Origin: an uncultured Flavobacteriaceae bacterium
GTDB lineage: Bacteria > Bacteroidota > Bacteroidia > Flavobacteriales > Flavobacteriaceae
Direction of reading: 5' to 3'
Length of the DNA stretch: 64,000 nucleotides
Assembly: GCA_943787295.1 (NCBI GenBank)
Contig: CALSLW010000001.1
Location: 62,001-126,000, forward strand
The notes beneath the pieces are model-generated. The model was given only the letters and a program-made list of their open reading frames with translations, did no database searches and had not been told where the DNA came from. Positions 50,663 to 63,076 of this stretch are shown one piece after another (position 1 is the stretch's first letter; the number at the start of each line of letters is the position of its first letter). The position numbers and the translations under genes are program-made.

Positions 50663-51391
50663 TTCTTTGTGAAATAAGAAGATTGCGGGTCTTTTTTGGA
50701 GATTTACTTCGATGTTTTTCCACTCTTTGGCAGGGGCAGTTTTAATCCACTCTGTCGGAAGGGTTAAATCACATGCAACACTCAAAAAGGTATTGGGAGA
50801 AAGGCTTTTAATCAGGTCGGCTAAAAACGGATCGTTGCGATAAGGGGTCTCAATAAAGAGTTGGGTTTGATCGTATTCTCCCGAACGTTTTTCCAAGGCT
50901 TTAATCTTGCGCAAGCGTTCTTGCTTATCAATGGGGAGATAACCATTAAAAGCAAAAGATTGTCCGTTCATCCCTGAAGCCATTAAGGCCAAAAGGAGAG
51001 AAGAAGGGCCTACTAAGGGTCTCACTTGAAAACCTTTACTGTGTGCACGTTTGACCATTACCGCACCCGGATCTGCTACCCCAGGACATCCTGCATCAGA
51101 AAGTAATCCCATGGACTGTCCAGCCGCAAGCGGATCCAAGTAGTTTTGCAATTCCATAGGATCGGTAAATTTATTTAAAGGATAGAGGACGAGTTGGTCT
51201 TGTTTTTTTTGGGGCGTAATTCGTTTGATAAAACGCCTTGCTTCCTTTTCATTCTCTACAATAAAATGGGTCAAGGGCTCGATGATCTTACGTACCGTTA
51301 GGGGTAAAACTTCCATAGGAGCATTGTCCCCTAGGGTACATGGGATTAGATAAAGCGTGGGTCCTTGAGGAGTAAGCGTTAGTTCTTCCAT
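50651..51391 (-). CDS. SAM-dependent methyltransferase, RsmI-like
   Basis: Tetrapyrrole-methylase-fold enzyme, 246 aa. 'GLLSDAGCPGVADPGAVMV' (about residues 95-113), 'VGPSSLLLALMASGMNGQSFAFNGYLP' in parts and 'FIETPYRND' match RsmI (16S rRNA C1402 2'-O-methyltransferase) and its Bacteroidota paralogue. The N-terminus differs from canonical RsmI ('LYLIPCTLGDNAP'), so it is likely the paralogue; rRNA methylation is inference. Overlaps LMW-PTP by 13 bases. Confidence 0.85.
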   Translation of the reverse strand: MEELTLTPQGPTLYLIPCTLGDNAPMEVLPLTVRKIIEPLTHFIVENEKEARRFIKRITPQKKQDQLVLYPLNKFTDPMELQNYLDPLAAGQSMGLLSDAGCPGVADPGAVMVKRAHSKGFQVRPLVGPSSLLLALMASGMNGQSFAFNGYLPIDKQERLRKIKALEKRSGEYDQTQLFIETPYRNDPFLADLIKSLSPNTFLSVACDLTLPTEWIKTAPAKEWKNIEVNLQKRPAIFLFHKELAI

Positions 51392-51822
51392 TGATCGAGA
51401 ATGTGTTGACAGGCTATCTGTATCTTATCATAGACAATGGCAAAGCCATCGGTTCCTCCATAATAAGGATCTTCAACTTCTGTATTGCCTAAGAGTAAAC
51501 TTACCTTAGCACGATCTCCTTCTGTTTGAGCTAGTTGTAATACATTTTGCAGATTGCTTTTATCCATCACATAAATATAATCGAACTGGTCGAAATCTTC
51601 GACCACAAATTGCCGGGCATGTTGCTGTGAAATATCAATGCCTTTATTTGCCGCAATTTCAATGCTGCGCGGGTCTGGCGCTGCTCCAGTATGATAGTTT
51701 GCAGTTCCTGCAGAATCAACTTTGATGTTTTGATCAGCGACTAAATTTTGAAAAATACCATGTGCTAAAGGAGAACGGCAGATATTCCCTAAACAAACCA
51801 TCAAGACATTTCCTGGAACCAT
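51379..51822 (-). CDS. Low-molecular-weight protein-tyrosine phosphatase
   Basis: 147 aa. Active-site loop 'VCLGNICRSPLA' (C-x5-R, about residues 10-21) and general-acid 'EVEDPYYGGTDGF' near the C-terminus. In bacteria it often acts on exopolysaccharide kinases, but no such gene is close. Sits between dnaA and the RsmI-like gene on the same strand. Confidence 0.93.
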   Translation of the reverse strand: MVPGNVLMVCLGNICRSPLAHGIFQNLVADQNIKVDSAGTANYHTGAAPDPRSIEIAANKGIDISQQHARQFVVEDFDQFDYIYVMDKSNLQNVLQLAQTEGDRAKVSLLLGNTEVEDPYYGGTDGFAIVYDKIQIACQHILDQWKN

Positions 51823-51827
51823 AAGGT

Positions 51828-53255
51828 TTACAGGCTTAGTTTCTTGTTGAGGTCTTCGACGTATTTACGGAATTGTTTATCGGTAAATGAAAGGTTATCA
51901 ACTGTCTTACAAGCGTGTAGAACGGTCGCGTGATCTCGTTTTCCAATTTGTGTCCCAATACTCGCAAGTGAGGCTTTGGTAAATTTCTTTGCAAAGTACA
52001 TGGCCAGTTGGCGGGCTTGTACAATGTGACGCTTTCTGGTTTTGGATTGGAGGGTCTCCACATCCATTTGAAAATATTCTGAAACTACTTTTTGGATGTA
52101 ATCAATACTTACTTCGCGTTTGGTACTCTTGACGAATTTCTCGACAATTTCATTGGCGAGTTCAAGGGTAACATCCATTTTATTGAAGGAAGACTGAGCA
52201 ATCAAGGAAATGATTGCACCTTCTAATTCTCTAATGTTGCTTTTGATATTTTTGGCCACATACTCTATGATCTCATCTTCAATCACCACTCCATCGCGAT
52301 AGAGTTTGTTTTTTAAGATAGAGACACGGGTTTCATAATTGGGCTGCTGCAACTCTGCAGAAAGTCCCCATTTAAAGCGCGAGAGCAATCTTTGTTCGAT
52401 GTCTTGCATGTCAACCGGAGCTTTATCTGATGTCAAAATGACTTGCTTCCCGTTTTGATGCAAGTGGTTAAAGATGTGGAAAAAGACATCTTGTGTTCCA
52501 GATTTGCCCGAAAAGAATTGTACATCGTCAATAATCAAAACATCAATAATTTGATAGAAGTGAATAAAGTCGTTACGCGTATTCTTTTTAACAGATTCAA
52601 TGTACTGCTGTGTAAACTTCTCTGCAGAAATATACAATACGGTTTTATCTGGAAACTTATCTTTGATTTGAACCCCGATGGCATGCGCCAAATGGGTTTT
52701 ACCTAAACCTACATTTCCAAAAATCAATAAAGGATTGAAAGAAGTCCCCCCTGGTTTATTGGCTACTGCAATACCTGCAGAGCGGGCTAGGCGGTTAGAA
52801 TCTCCTTCAAGGAAGTTTTGAAAATTATAACTGGGATTGAGTTGCGACTCAATTTGTAAGTTGCGGATCCCTGGGATTACAAAAGGATTTTTGAGTTGGG
52901 AGTTTAGACCACTTAGGGGTGCATCAACTTGTTGTGACTGCACTGCTGCTTGTTGGCTACTAGGAATACTTTCGGTAAAAGGTTGCTTGTTACCATAAGT
53001 ATTTTCCATTTTGATCACATAGACTAAACGAGCAGATTCTCCTAATTCTTTTGTCAATGCAATCTTAAGGAGCTTGACATAGTGTTCTTCTAACCATTCG
53101 TAGAAAAACTTACTAGGTACTTGAATGCTCAAGGCATTTTCTGTTAATTTAAGAGGAACTATAGGCTCAAACCAAGTTTTATAGGCTTGTGGTTGAATGT
53201 TGTCTTTGATAAAAGCGAGACAATTATTCCAAGAAGTTTGGGCACTATTTTGCAT
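51828..53255 (-). CDS. dnaA: Chromosomal replication initiator DnaA
   Basis: 475 aa with all four domains: N-terminal oligomerisation ('WNNCLAFIKDNIQPQAYKTWFEPI' in part), variable linker (about 90-130), AAA+ core (Walker A 'FGNVGLGKTHLAHAIG', Walker B 'DVLIIDDVQFF') and DNA-binding domain IV ('KRDHATVLHACKTV'). The 165-base gap upstream is AT-rich but shows no cluster of TTATCCACA boxes, so the origin is not evident here. Confidence 0.97.
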   Translation of the reverse strand: MQNSAQTSWNNCLAFIKDNIQPQAYKTWFEPIVPLKLTENALSIQVPSKFFYEWLEEHYVKLLKIALTKELGESARLVYVIKMENTYGNKQPFTESIPSSQQAAVQSQQVDAPLSGLNSQLKNPFVIPGIRNLQIESQLNPSYNFQNFLEGDSNRLARSAGIAVANKPGGTSFNPLLIFGNVGLGKTHLAHAIGVQIKDKFPDKTVLYISAEKFTQQYIESVKKNTRNDFIHFYQIIDVLIIDDVQFFSGKSGTQDVFFHIFNHLHQNGKQVILTSDKAPVDMQDIEQRLLSRFKWGLSAELQQPNYETRVSILKNKLYRDGVVIEDEIIEYVAKNIKSNIRELEGAIISLIAQSSFNKMDVTLELANEIVEKFVKSTKREVSIDYIQKVVSEYFQMDVETLQSKTRKRHIVQARQLAMYFAKKFTKASLASIGTQIGKRDHATVLHACKTVDNLSFTDKQFRKYVEDLNKKLSL

Positions 53256-53420
53256 TAATTTGATTAAAAAGCTGATTTAAAGCTTGTTTTGTTTATGATT
53301 ATTTCTTACAACAAATATTGGTTAAAAAAACTGAAAAAAAAACCCCATTTGCTATTGATTTTCTTCTTTTTTTATCGCAAATTATGGCTTCATATTTTGT
53401 TTAACAAATTTTAAAAAACG

Positions 53421-53834
53421 TTGAAAATTCATTTTTCATCCTCCCCCATTATTGTACGTTACGGTGAAACTGATCAAATGGGAGTGGTTCATCACAGTAA
53501 TTATCTTCGTTATTTCGAAGTTGCGCGTCTAGAATGGCTCACTCAATTAGGGGTTTCTTATCAAGCCATGGAAGAAGAAGGAATCATGATGCCCGTCATT
53601 AACGCTCAAATCACTTATAAAACTCCAGCAAAATTTGAAGATGCATTAATTATCAAGATTCACTTAAAAGAAGTTCCCTTAGTCAAAATGACTTTTTTCT
53701 ATGAGGTGATCAATCAAAAGGATGAATTAGTTTGTACCGCTAGCACTACTTTGGCTTTTATGAATGCGAGCAATCGTCGTCCACATCGATGTCCAGAAAA
53801 CTTTAAAGCTATTTTTGCTGCGGTAATAGCCTAG
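53421..53834 (+). CDS. Acyl-CoA thioesterase, YbgC type (TTG start)
   Basis: Hot-dog-fold thioesterase, 137 aa. 'IIVRYGETDQMGVVHHSNYLRYFEVAR' in part includes the catalytic Asp of the family. A TAA in frame three codons upstream and no ATG before the motif show that TTG at 53421 is the start. Hydrolyses acyl-CoA; specificity unknown. Its 3' end overlaps ribD by 26 bases. Confidence 0.88.
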   Translation: MKIHFSSSPIIVRYGETDQMGVVHHSNYLRYFEVARLEWLTQLGVSYQAMEEEGIMMPVINAQITYKTPAKFEDALIIKIHLKEVPLVKMTFFYEVINQKDELVCTASTTLAFMNASNRRPHRCPENFKAIFAAVIA

Positions 53835-54843
53835 TCAAGCCACTGCTTAATTCTCTTGCTGCTATCCTCTTAAGATGGGGTGCTTTTATTCCTTTTTCTA
53901 ATGTTACCGAAGCAGAAAAAATCCTCGCTTCATCCCATAAATCCTGATCAATAAAATGTTGCAAGGTGGTTCTTCCGCCTTCTACAATGACAGATTGGTA
54001 TTTGTTCTTATAGAGGTAATCAAGTACAGCGTTTAGATAGGCAGTAGGGGAGCTGCTACTTTTTTCTCCCAATAGTTGATGGCTAAGTTGATGCGAAGGA
54101 GTCCTTTGATCAAAGACCCGCAGTGTTTTAGCTAAGCGTTTCTTTGGATCAAGTACAATCCTAGCAGGGTGATTACCCTCTACCCATCTTGCGGTAAGTT
54201 GTGGATTGTCCTCTTGAGCAGTTTGGGCACCTATTAATATGGCGGCTTCTTCTGTACGCCATTGATGCACCAGTATTTGATCTTCTTTACTACTTAAAAA
54301 GACAGGTGCTTTTTTAGTTCTTGATTCAGCGAGTGGGGCGATAAATCCATCTTGACTTTGCGCCCACTTTAATATGATATAGGGCCGCTTTTTTTGATGA
54401 AAAGTAAAAAAGCGTTTGTTGAGTTCTTGAGCGGCTTCTTTTAAAACTCCTTGTTTGACTTCTATTCCCGCTTTTTCTAGGGTATTGATTCCACTGCCGT
54501 TGACTTGTTCAAAAGGGTCTATACAACCAATGACAACCCTTGGAATGTTGTGTTCAACGATTAGATTCGAACAGGGCGGAGTTTTACCAAAATGATTACA
54601 AGGCTCCAGGTTGACATATAGGGTGGCGTGTTTCAATAAAGACTTATCTTTTACACTGGCGATCGCATTTACCTCTGCGTGAGGAGTTCCTGCTTTTTGG
54701 TGCCAGCCTTCGCCGATGATGGCGTCTTTATAAACGACAACGCTTCCTACCATGGGGTTAGGGTATGTCTTGCCCAGTCCTTTTTTCGCTAGGTCTAAAC
54801 AGCGTTGCATAAAGAATTCGTCTTTGTTATATTCCTTTTTCAA
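53809..54843 (-). CDS. ribD: Bifunctional riboflavin deaminase/reductase RibD
   Basis: 344 aa. Deaminase half with zinc site 'GTPHAEVNAI' (about residues 48-57) and 'LEPCNHFGKTPPCSNLI' (about 76-92); reductase half from about residue 150 ('KRPYIILKWAQSQDGFIA', 'VIVEGGRTTLQHFI'). Acts at steps two and three of riboflavin synthesis. Convergent overlap with the thioesterase. Confidence 0.94.
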   Translation of the reverse strand: MKKEYNKDEFFMQRCLDLAKKGLGKTYPNPMVGSVVVYKDAIIGEGWHQKAGTPHAEVNAIASVKDKSLLKHATLYVNLEPCNHFGKTPPCSNLIVEHNIPRVVIGCIDPFEQVNGSGINTLEKAGIEVKQGVLKEAAQELNKRFFTFHQKKRPYIILKWAQSQDGFIAPLAESRTKKAPVFLSSKEDQILVHQWRTEEAAILIGAQTAQEDNPQLTARWVEGNHPARIVLDPKKRLAKTLRVFDQRTPSHQLSHQLLGEKSSSSPTAYLNAVLDYLYKNKYQSVIVEGGRTTLQHFIDQDLWDEARIFSASVTLEKGIKAPHLKRIAARELSSGLTRLLPQQK

Positions 54844-54897
54844 AAGCCTTTAGAAAGTGTTATTTTAGCCTATAATTGTTAGCAAAGGTAAGAAGAT

Positions 54898-55376
54898 ATG
54901 GTCAGCATACGCGAAGTTAAAGAAGAAGATAATGCTGCTTTAGGGGCTGTGATTCGTCAAGTATTGATTGATATTGGTGTGCCAAAGGTAGGAACTGCCT
55001 ATGCAGATCCCGAATTAGATTTTATGTTTCAGGCATACCAGAAAGAGCGTTCTGCCTATTTTGTGATTGAAGAAGAAGGTGTTGTTTTAGGGGGAGCAGG
55101 TATTGCCCCTTTGACTGGAGAAGATCCCAGTATTTGTGAATTGCAAAAGATGTACTTCTTATCAAATGCAAGGGGAAAAGGTTTGGGGCAAAAAATGATG
55201 AATCATTGTTTGGCTTTCGCCAAAGTGCAAAACTTCGAATTGTGTTATCTAGAAACCCTTCCTTATATGAAGGCTGCTCAAAAACTCTATTTAAAGACAG
55301 GCTTTGATTATATAACGGGTCCCATGGGCAATACTGGGCATACCTCTTGTAATGTTTGGTTAACTAAAACATTGTA

Positions 55377-55377
<1 letters not shown>
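54898..55377 (+). CDS. GNAT family N-acetyltransferase
   Basis: 159 aa. CoA-binding strand and loop 'LQKMYFLSNARGKGLGQKMM' (about residues 81-100), then 'CYLETLPYMKAAQKLYLKTGF'. Start ATG at 54898. Its stop overlaps the prmC start (TAATG). Substrate unknown. Confidence 0.9.
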
Positions 55378-58203
<2,826 letters not shown>

Positions 58204-58243
58204 AACAAACATTTTGAATATTTATGAAACAATTGACTTTTAC

Positions 58244-58275
58244 TTGTAAGATGAAGCAGTAGTTCATTACATTTG
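58244..58275 (+). promoter_or_regulatory. Promoter of the DUF6913-dapA unit
   Basis: TTG (58244-58246), 21-base spacer, TACATTTG (58268-58275). Predicted leader of about 11 bases before the TTG start at 58291. Confidence 0.65.
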
Positions 58276-58290
58276 CATAAAATATAAAGA

Positions 58291-58800
58291 TTGTTTAAAA
58301 AGTTTTGGCATAGACGGGCAGCAAAGAAAAGTTTGCACACTTCTATAGAAGAGAAGAACTTAACCCGTGCTTTTAAGATTAAACACGTTCGCGTTGTATT
58401 AGATTCTTCTCTAGAAATAGAGCAGGAATTTTTTAACTCATTAGCGAAAGCTTTTGGGATACCGCAGGTAAATATTACAGTATTTGCCTTTAGGGGGTCG
58501 AATGATATTGAAAAGCAATACGCACATTTTTTTGATCCAAAGAAGGTGAGTTACTTTGGTCAATTTCAAGGGGATCAAGCCTCGATATTAGAAAAGGAAG
58601 TGGATCTACAGATTAACTATTTTAATCGAAATGATCTCTACATGGAATGGGTAAGCGCGTTTGCAAAAAAGAAATTCAGTGCCGGGTTTCTAGGGGTAGA
58701 TCAGCGATTAAACGATATCATATTTGATTTCCCTCCCACAGATATTAATACTTTTAAAGAAGAATTGGTCAAGTATTTGACTATTTTAAAAAAGCTATAG
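58291..58800 (+). CDS. DUF6913 family protein (TTG start)
   Basis: 169 aa soluble protein. 'VRVVLDSSLEIEQEFFNSLAKAFGI' in part and 'DQRLNDIIFDFPPTDINTF' near the end match a conserved flavobacterial family normally placed just upstream of dapA. Function unknown. TTG start at 58291 immediately behind a consensus promoter. dapA begins one base after its stop. Confidence 0.8.
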   Translation: MFKKFWHRRAAKKSLHTSIEEKNLTRAFKIKHVRVVLDSSLEIEQEFFNSLAKAFGIPQVNITVFAFRGSNDIEKQYAHFFDPKKVSYFGQFQGDQASILEKEVDLQINYFNRNDLYMEWVSAFAKKKFSAGFLGVDQRLNDIIFDFPPTDINTFKEELVKYLTILKKL

Positions 58801-58801
58801 C

Positions 58802-59689
58802 ATGGATGATTTTAGAGGAATAGGAGTAGCCATGATCACCCCTTTTACTGCAATGGGGGAGGTAGATTACAATGCCTTAGAAGCTCTTATTGAACAATAT
58901 ATTCAATCGGGAATCGATTTTCTTGTTGTGCAAGGGACAACTGCAGAAACGGTTACTTTAACCAAGCAAGAAAAGGAAAATCTTGCGCAAAGAGTGGTTG
59001 ATATCAATGCAGGTCGCCTGCCCCTCATGTTAGGTAAAGGTGGCAATAATACAAATGCCCTAGTAAATGATCTAAAAACGTCTAACTTATCTGGTTACAG
59101 TGCGATTCTTTCCGTATGTCCTTATTACAATCGACCTAATCAAGAAGGGATTTTTCAGCACTTTTCTGCAGTGGCAGAAGCATCTCCATTGCCTGTTATG
59201 TTATACAACGTTCCAGCTAGGACGGGTGCAAGCATAGAAAATGCAACAGTAATTCGCCTTGCTGGAGCGAATAAAAATATTTTTGGGATTAAAGATGCTA
59301 CTGGAGATATGAACTCTGGGAAAGCCTTAATCGAAGCATCACCAGATGATTTCTTAGTCACCTCTGGAGACGATTTAACAGCATTGGATTTAGTTACCCG
59401 GGGTGGTGTAGGCGCAATTTCTGTTATCGCTGGTGCTTTTCCAACTAAATTTTCTGAGATGATCCAATTGGGTAGCCAAGATGATCTAACGATCCCTAGA
59501 ACGATAGAAAAAGAGCTTTTACCTTTTATTGACTTAATCTTTAAGGAAGGTAACCCTACTGGTTTAAAGGCTTTGATGTCTCTACAAGGGAAATGTGATA
59601 ATGTGCTTAGACTCCCTTTAGTTGCTGCCAGTGATTCATTATTTGACGAAATTAAATGTCAGTTTGATGCATTGACAACGAAATGTTAA
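58802..59689 (+). CDS. dapA: 4-hydroxy-tetrahydrodipicolinate synthase
   Basis: First committed step of lysine/diaminopimelate synthesis: condenses pyruvate and aspartate semialdehyde. TIM barrel with 'GIGVAMITPF', 'VQGTTAETVTLT', 'YNVPARTG' (Tyr about 136), Schiff-base Lys in 'FGIKDATGDM' (about 161). 295 aa. Shares the pathway with dapF at 48.3 kb. Confidence 0.96.
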   Translation: MDDFRGIGVAMITPFTAMGEVDYNALEALIEQYIQSGIDFLVVQGTTAETVTLTKQEKENLAQRVVDINAGRLPLMLGKGGNNTNALVNDLKTSNLSGYSAILSVCPYYNRPNQEGIFQHFSAVAEASPLPVMLYNVPARTGASIENATVIRLAGANKNIFGIKDATGDMNSGKALIEASPDDFLVTSGDDLTALDLVTRGGVGAISVIAGAFPTKFSEMIQLGSQDDLTIPRTIEKELLPFIDLIFKEGNPTGLKALMSLQGKCDNVLRLPLVAASDSLFDEIKCQFDALTTKC

Positions 59690-59764
59690 ATGTGTTTTGA
59701 AAGCATTCCAAACACTACATTTACATTAGTTTCGTATTCCTATTATTTTAACTAAATTTGCAGC

Positions 59765-60592
59765 ATGTTAAAAATCACTCGGTTTATCCTTCTTGCCGTT
59801 ATTTTAATAAGTTTTACAACAGCTTGTAATTCTTATCAAAAAATGCTCAATAACCCAGATATATCTGCCAAGTACAAAGCGGCAGAGGCTTACTATAATA
59901 CGGGTGAATACAGAAGAGCTAATCGATTGTTTGAACAGATTTTGCCTTCTTATCGCGGGAAGCCTCAAGCACAACGTGTTGTGTTCTTTTTTGCCAATTC
60001 TTATTTACAGATCAAAGACTATTATCTAGCCGCTTACCAGTTTGAAAGTTTTGTGAAATCGTATCCCAAGAGCAACAGAATGCAAGAAGCGTCTTTTTTA
60101 GCCGCTAAATGTTATTATAAACTTTCTCCAAATTACAGTTTAGATCAAGCGAATACAAACGATGCCCTTGATAAACTGCAGATCTTTATTGATAATTATC
60201 CAGACTCTGAATTTCTTGCTGAAGCAAATACATATGTACAAGAGCTTCAAACTAAATTAGAAAAGAAAGATTTTGAGATTTCGAAGCAATATCACACCAT
60301 TCGCGATTACAAATCTGCAATCAATGCCTTTGATAACTTTATATCCACCTATCCTGGAACGCCTTTTAAGGAAGACGCATTATACTTCAAGTTCCTATCT
60401 TCTTATGAAATTGCCACAAATAGTGTGATCATGAAGAAGTTAGAACGCCTAAAAGGACTTCAAGATATTTACGATACTTTAACGCGTTATTACCCAGAAA
60501 CGCTTTTTCTTGAAGACCTTGATGATAAAATGAGTCGAGTTGTAAAAGAAATCGCACTTTTAGAAAAAAACAATATAGCAATAACAAAATAA
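59765..60592 (+). CDS. bamD: Outer membrane protein assembly factor BamD
   Basis: Lipoprotein of the BAM complex, 275 aa. Lipobox 'SFTTACNSY' (Cys about 21), followed by TPR repeats ('AEAYYNTGEYRRANRLFEQILP', 'YQFESFVKSYPKSNRMQEASFLAAKCYY' in parts). A TAAATTTG box (59753-59760) ends four bases before the ATG, so the transcript may be leaderless. Starts a unit with rpoZ, coaBC and DUF4835. Confidence 0.92.
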   Translation: MLKITRFILLAVILISFTTACNSYQKMLNNPDISAKYKAAEAYYNTGEYRRANRLFEQILPSYRGKPQAQRVVFFFANSYLQIKDYYLAAYQFESFVKSYPKSNRMQEASFLAAKCYYKLSPNYSLDQANTNDALDKLQIFIDNYPDSEFLAEANTYVQELQTKLEKKDFEISKQYHTIRDYKSAINAFDNFISTYPGTPFKEDALYFKFLSSYEIATNSVIMKKLERLKGLQDIYDTLTRYYPETLFLEDLDDKMSRVVKEIALLEKNNIAITK

Positions 60593-60597
60593 TTACT

Positions 60598-60918
60598 ATG
60601 ACTAAGTACAGAGAATCTAAAGCCCCTTCATCAACTTCAACTTATGACAGAAATCAGGTTGAAGGAGAAACACAAAACATTTATGAGGCAATTTCGATTA
60701 TTGCAAAACGTTCGACTCAGATCAATTTAGACATCAAAAAAGAATTGCACGAAAAACTTGATGAGTTTGCAACGCACAATGATAGTCTTGAGGAGATTTT
60801 TGAAAACAAAGAACAGATCGAAGTATCTAAGTTTTATGAAAGTTTACCAAAGCCTCACGCCCTAGCGGTAGAAGAGTGGTTAAACGATCGCGTTTATCAC
60901 CGTAATACGGAGGAATAA
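60598..60918 (+). CDS. rpoZ: RNA polymerase subunit omega
   Basis: 106 aa Bacteroidota-type omega: 'NIYEAISIIAKRSTQINLDIKKEL' in part is the RpoZ core contacting beta-prime. The acidic C-terminus with 'EVSKFYESLPKPHALAVEEWL' is typical of this group. Only 5 bases after bamD. Confidence 0.88.
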   Translation: MTKYRESKAPSSTSTYDRNQVEGETQNIYEAISIIAKRSTQINLDIKKELHEKLDEFATHNDSLEEIFENKEQIEVSKFYESLPKPHALAVEEWLNDRVYHRNTEE

Positions 60919-60923
60919 ACGCA

Positions 60924-62132
60924 ATGTCTATCCTCAGTGGAAAGAAAGTCCTTTTAGGGGTTACAGGAGGCATTGCCGCCTATAAAACCCCTTTAATTGT
61001 ACGTTTGTTAATCAAACAAGGCGCTGAGGTGAAGGTAGTAATGACACCATCTGCTACCGATTTTGTTACCCCATTAACCCTATCTACCCTCTCGCAAAAT
61101 CCTGTGGTTTCGACCTTTACTGCAGAAGGCGAAGGGGATCATCCCAACTGGAATAATCACGTCGAACTAGCCCTATGGGCAGATTTAATGTTGATTGCAC
61201 CTGCAACTTCAAATACCATTTCTTCAATGGTCAATGCCCGTTGCAATAATTTACTTTTGGCGTGTTATCTTTCTGCACAATGTCCCGTTTATATTGCACC
61301 TGCAATGGACTTAGATATGTATGTGCATCCCGCAAATCAAAAGAACATGACACAGCTTGAACGCTTTGGACATGTGATTTTCCCTGCCCAAGAGGGCTTT
61401 CTAGCTAGTGGCCTTGAAGGGAAAGGAAGAATGATGGAACCTGAAGCGATAGTCACCGCTTTAGCGCAATCTTTAGCAGAAAAAGCTCCGCTTTACGGGA
61501 AAACAGTACTGATTACTGCAGGACCTACCTTTGAAGCAATTGATCCTGTTCGGTTTATCGGGAATCATTCCTCTGGGAAAATGGGTTTTGCCTTGGCAGA
61601 AGAAGCCGCTAAACTAGGAGCGAAGGTTGTTTTAGTTAGCGGACCAACCGCCTTAAAAGCAATAAATCCAACGATAAAACTTGTGGCAGTAATTTCTGCT
61701 CAAGAGATGTTTACAGCTGTTTTTAAACATTATGACACCGTGGATATCGCCATTGCTGCTGCCGCGGTGGCAGATTTTACCCCGACTAATCCTGTCGATC
61801 AAAAGATCAAGAAAAAAAGTGGTCTCCTAGAGATAAATCTCAAACCCACTTTAGATATTTTAGCCGAAATGGGAAAACAGAAAAAAGCACAGTTCCTTTT
61901 GGGCTTTGCCCTAGAAACCCAAAACGAGTTAGAGAATGCGATGGCAAAATGCCAAAAGAAAAACGCCGACGCTATTGTGCTTAATTCCCTCAATGATCAA
62001 GACGCAGGTTTTGGTGGAGATAAAAATAAAATTACCTTTATTCGAAAGAATGGCACAACCACTGCTTTTGAATTAAAAACAAAAACAGAAGTAGCGGCGG
62101 ATATTTTTGCCCAAATCATTGCTTCTATATGA
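60924..62132 (+). CDS. coaBC: Bifunctional phosphopantothenoylcysteine decarboxylase/synthetase
   Basis: 402 aa. CoaC half (FMN decarboxylase): 'LLGVTGGIAAYKTPLI', 'APATSNTISSMVNARCNN' and 'APAMDLDMY'. CoaB half (ligase) from about residue 190: 'LITAGPTFEAIDPVRFIGNHSSGKMG' in parts, 'AAAVADFTP' and 'KIKKK'. Coenzyme A synthesis. Overlaps DUF4835 by 4 bases. Confidence 0.95.
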   Translation: MSILSGKKVLLGVTGGIAAYKTPLIVRLLIKQGAEVKVVMTPSATDFVTPLTLSTLSQNPVVSTFTAEGEGDHPNWNNHVELALWADLMLIAPATSNTISSMVNARCNNLLLACYLSAQCPVYIAPAMDLDMYVHPANQKNMTQLERFGHVIFPAQEGFLASGLEGKGRMMEPEAIVTALAQSLAEKAPLYGKTVLITAGPTFEAIDPVRFIGNHSSGKMGFALAEEAAKLGAKVVLVSGPTALKAINPTIKLVAVISAQEMFTAVFKHYDTVDIAIAAAAVADFTPTNPVDQKIKKKSGLLEINLKPTLDILAEMGKQKKAQFLLGFALETQNELENAMAKCQKKNADAIVLNSLNDQDAGFGGDKNKITFIRKNGTTTAFELKTKTEVAADIFAQIIASI

Positions 62133-63013
62133 AAAAAGCCCTTGTTTTATTTTTGTTAACTGCAACCCCCTTGACTGCGCAAATTATCGATTGCCGTTTT
62201 GTGGTCAATGCAGACCTGGTTAATCAAACGAACCAGCAAGTCTTTGAAACCCTAGAACAATCTTTGAACGAGTTCATTAATGCAAAAGCATGGACAGATG
62301 AAACCGTAGACAATAAAGAAAAGGTGCGCTGTAGTATGGTGCTCAACTTAACGGGTTTTAATGGTTTGCGCTTTGAAGGTACCCTGCAAGTGCAGGTAGA
62401 GCGTCCTGTGTATCAAACCAATTATAATTCTCCCATTTTTAATTTCTTAGATAAAGACATTGTCTTCTCTTATCAAGAATATCAACCCTTGTTCTATAAT
62501 CCAGCAACTTATGAGTCAAACCTTATATCTCTCATTAGCTTTTATGTTTTTGTCGCCCTTGGCTTAGAAGCAGATTCTTTTGCCTTGAGAAGTGGAACAC
62601 CTTATTTTAAGGAAGCTCAGCAAATTCTCACTTTAGCACAGCAAAATGGAATTACTGGTTGGAATCAGCGCGATGGGAATAGAAATCGATTTTGGTTAAT
62701 CGATACCATGCTGTCGAATACTTTTCGTGAATACAGAACAGTTCAATACCATTACCACCGCGATGGAATGGATCAAATGAGTGAAAACCCTCAAGCTGCT
62801 AAAGAGGCGATTGTACAGTCCTTAGGGCGATTTAATGCCTTGTACAGCAGACGCCCAAATGCTTTGTTGATTCAAACTTTTTTTGACGCTAAAGCAGACG
62901 AAATCGTCGATCTGTTTTCTGATGGCCCTAAAGTTGAATTCGATCAAACCCTTACCACACTCAATAAGGTAGCGCCTTTCTTTGGGCCAAAATGGAAAAG
63001 GATTAAATACTGA
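62129..63013 (+). CDS. DUF4835 family exported protein
   Basis: 294 aa with signal peptide (MKKALVLFLLTATPLTAQ). 'FVVNADLVNQTNQQVFETLEQSLNEFINAKAWT' in part, 'QVQVERPVYQTNYNSPIFNF' and 'YVFVALGLEADSFA' match the DUF4835 family, which in flavobacteria sits between coaBC and recN. Function unknown; likely periplasmic. Confidence 0.88.
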   Translation: MKKALVLFLLTATPLTAQIIDCRFVVNADLVNQTNQQVFETLEQSLNEFINAKAWTDETVDNKEKVRCSMVLNLTGFNGLRFEGTLQVQVERPVYQTNYNSPIFNFLDKDIVFSYQEYQPLFYNPATYESNLISLISFYVFVALGLEADSFALRSGTPYFKEAQQILTLAQQNGITGWNQRDGNRNRFWLIDTMLSNTFREYRTVQYHYHRDGMDQMSENPQAAKEAIVQSLGRFNALYSRRPNALLIQTFFDAKADEIVDLFSDGPKVEFDQTLTTLNKVAPFFGPKWKRIKY

Positions 63014-63021
63014 TTGTTTTC

Positions 63022-63053
63022 TTTGCCTTTGCGCAATCGTCCTAGTATATTTG
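63022..63053 (+). promoter_or_regulatory. Promoter of recN
   Basis: TTTG (63022-63025), 20-base spacer, TATATTTG (63046-63053): a complete Bacteroidota consensus. Confidence 0.75.
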
Positions 63054-63076
63054 AATTAAATATTCAAGCCTTTTTT

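Noticed and set aside
53256-53420. Possible replication origin next to dnaA
   Set aside because: AT-rich, but I see only a weak TTATCGCAA and no cluster of DnaA boxes; not enough to call oriC.
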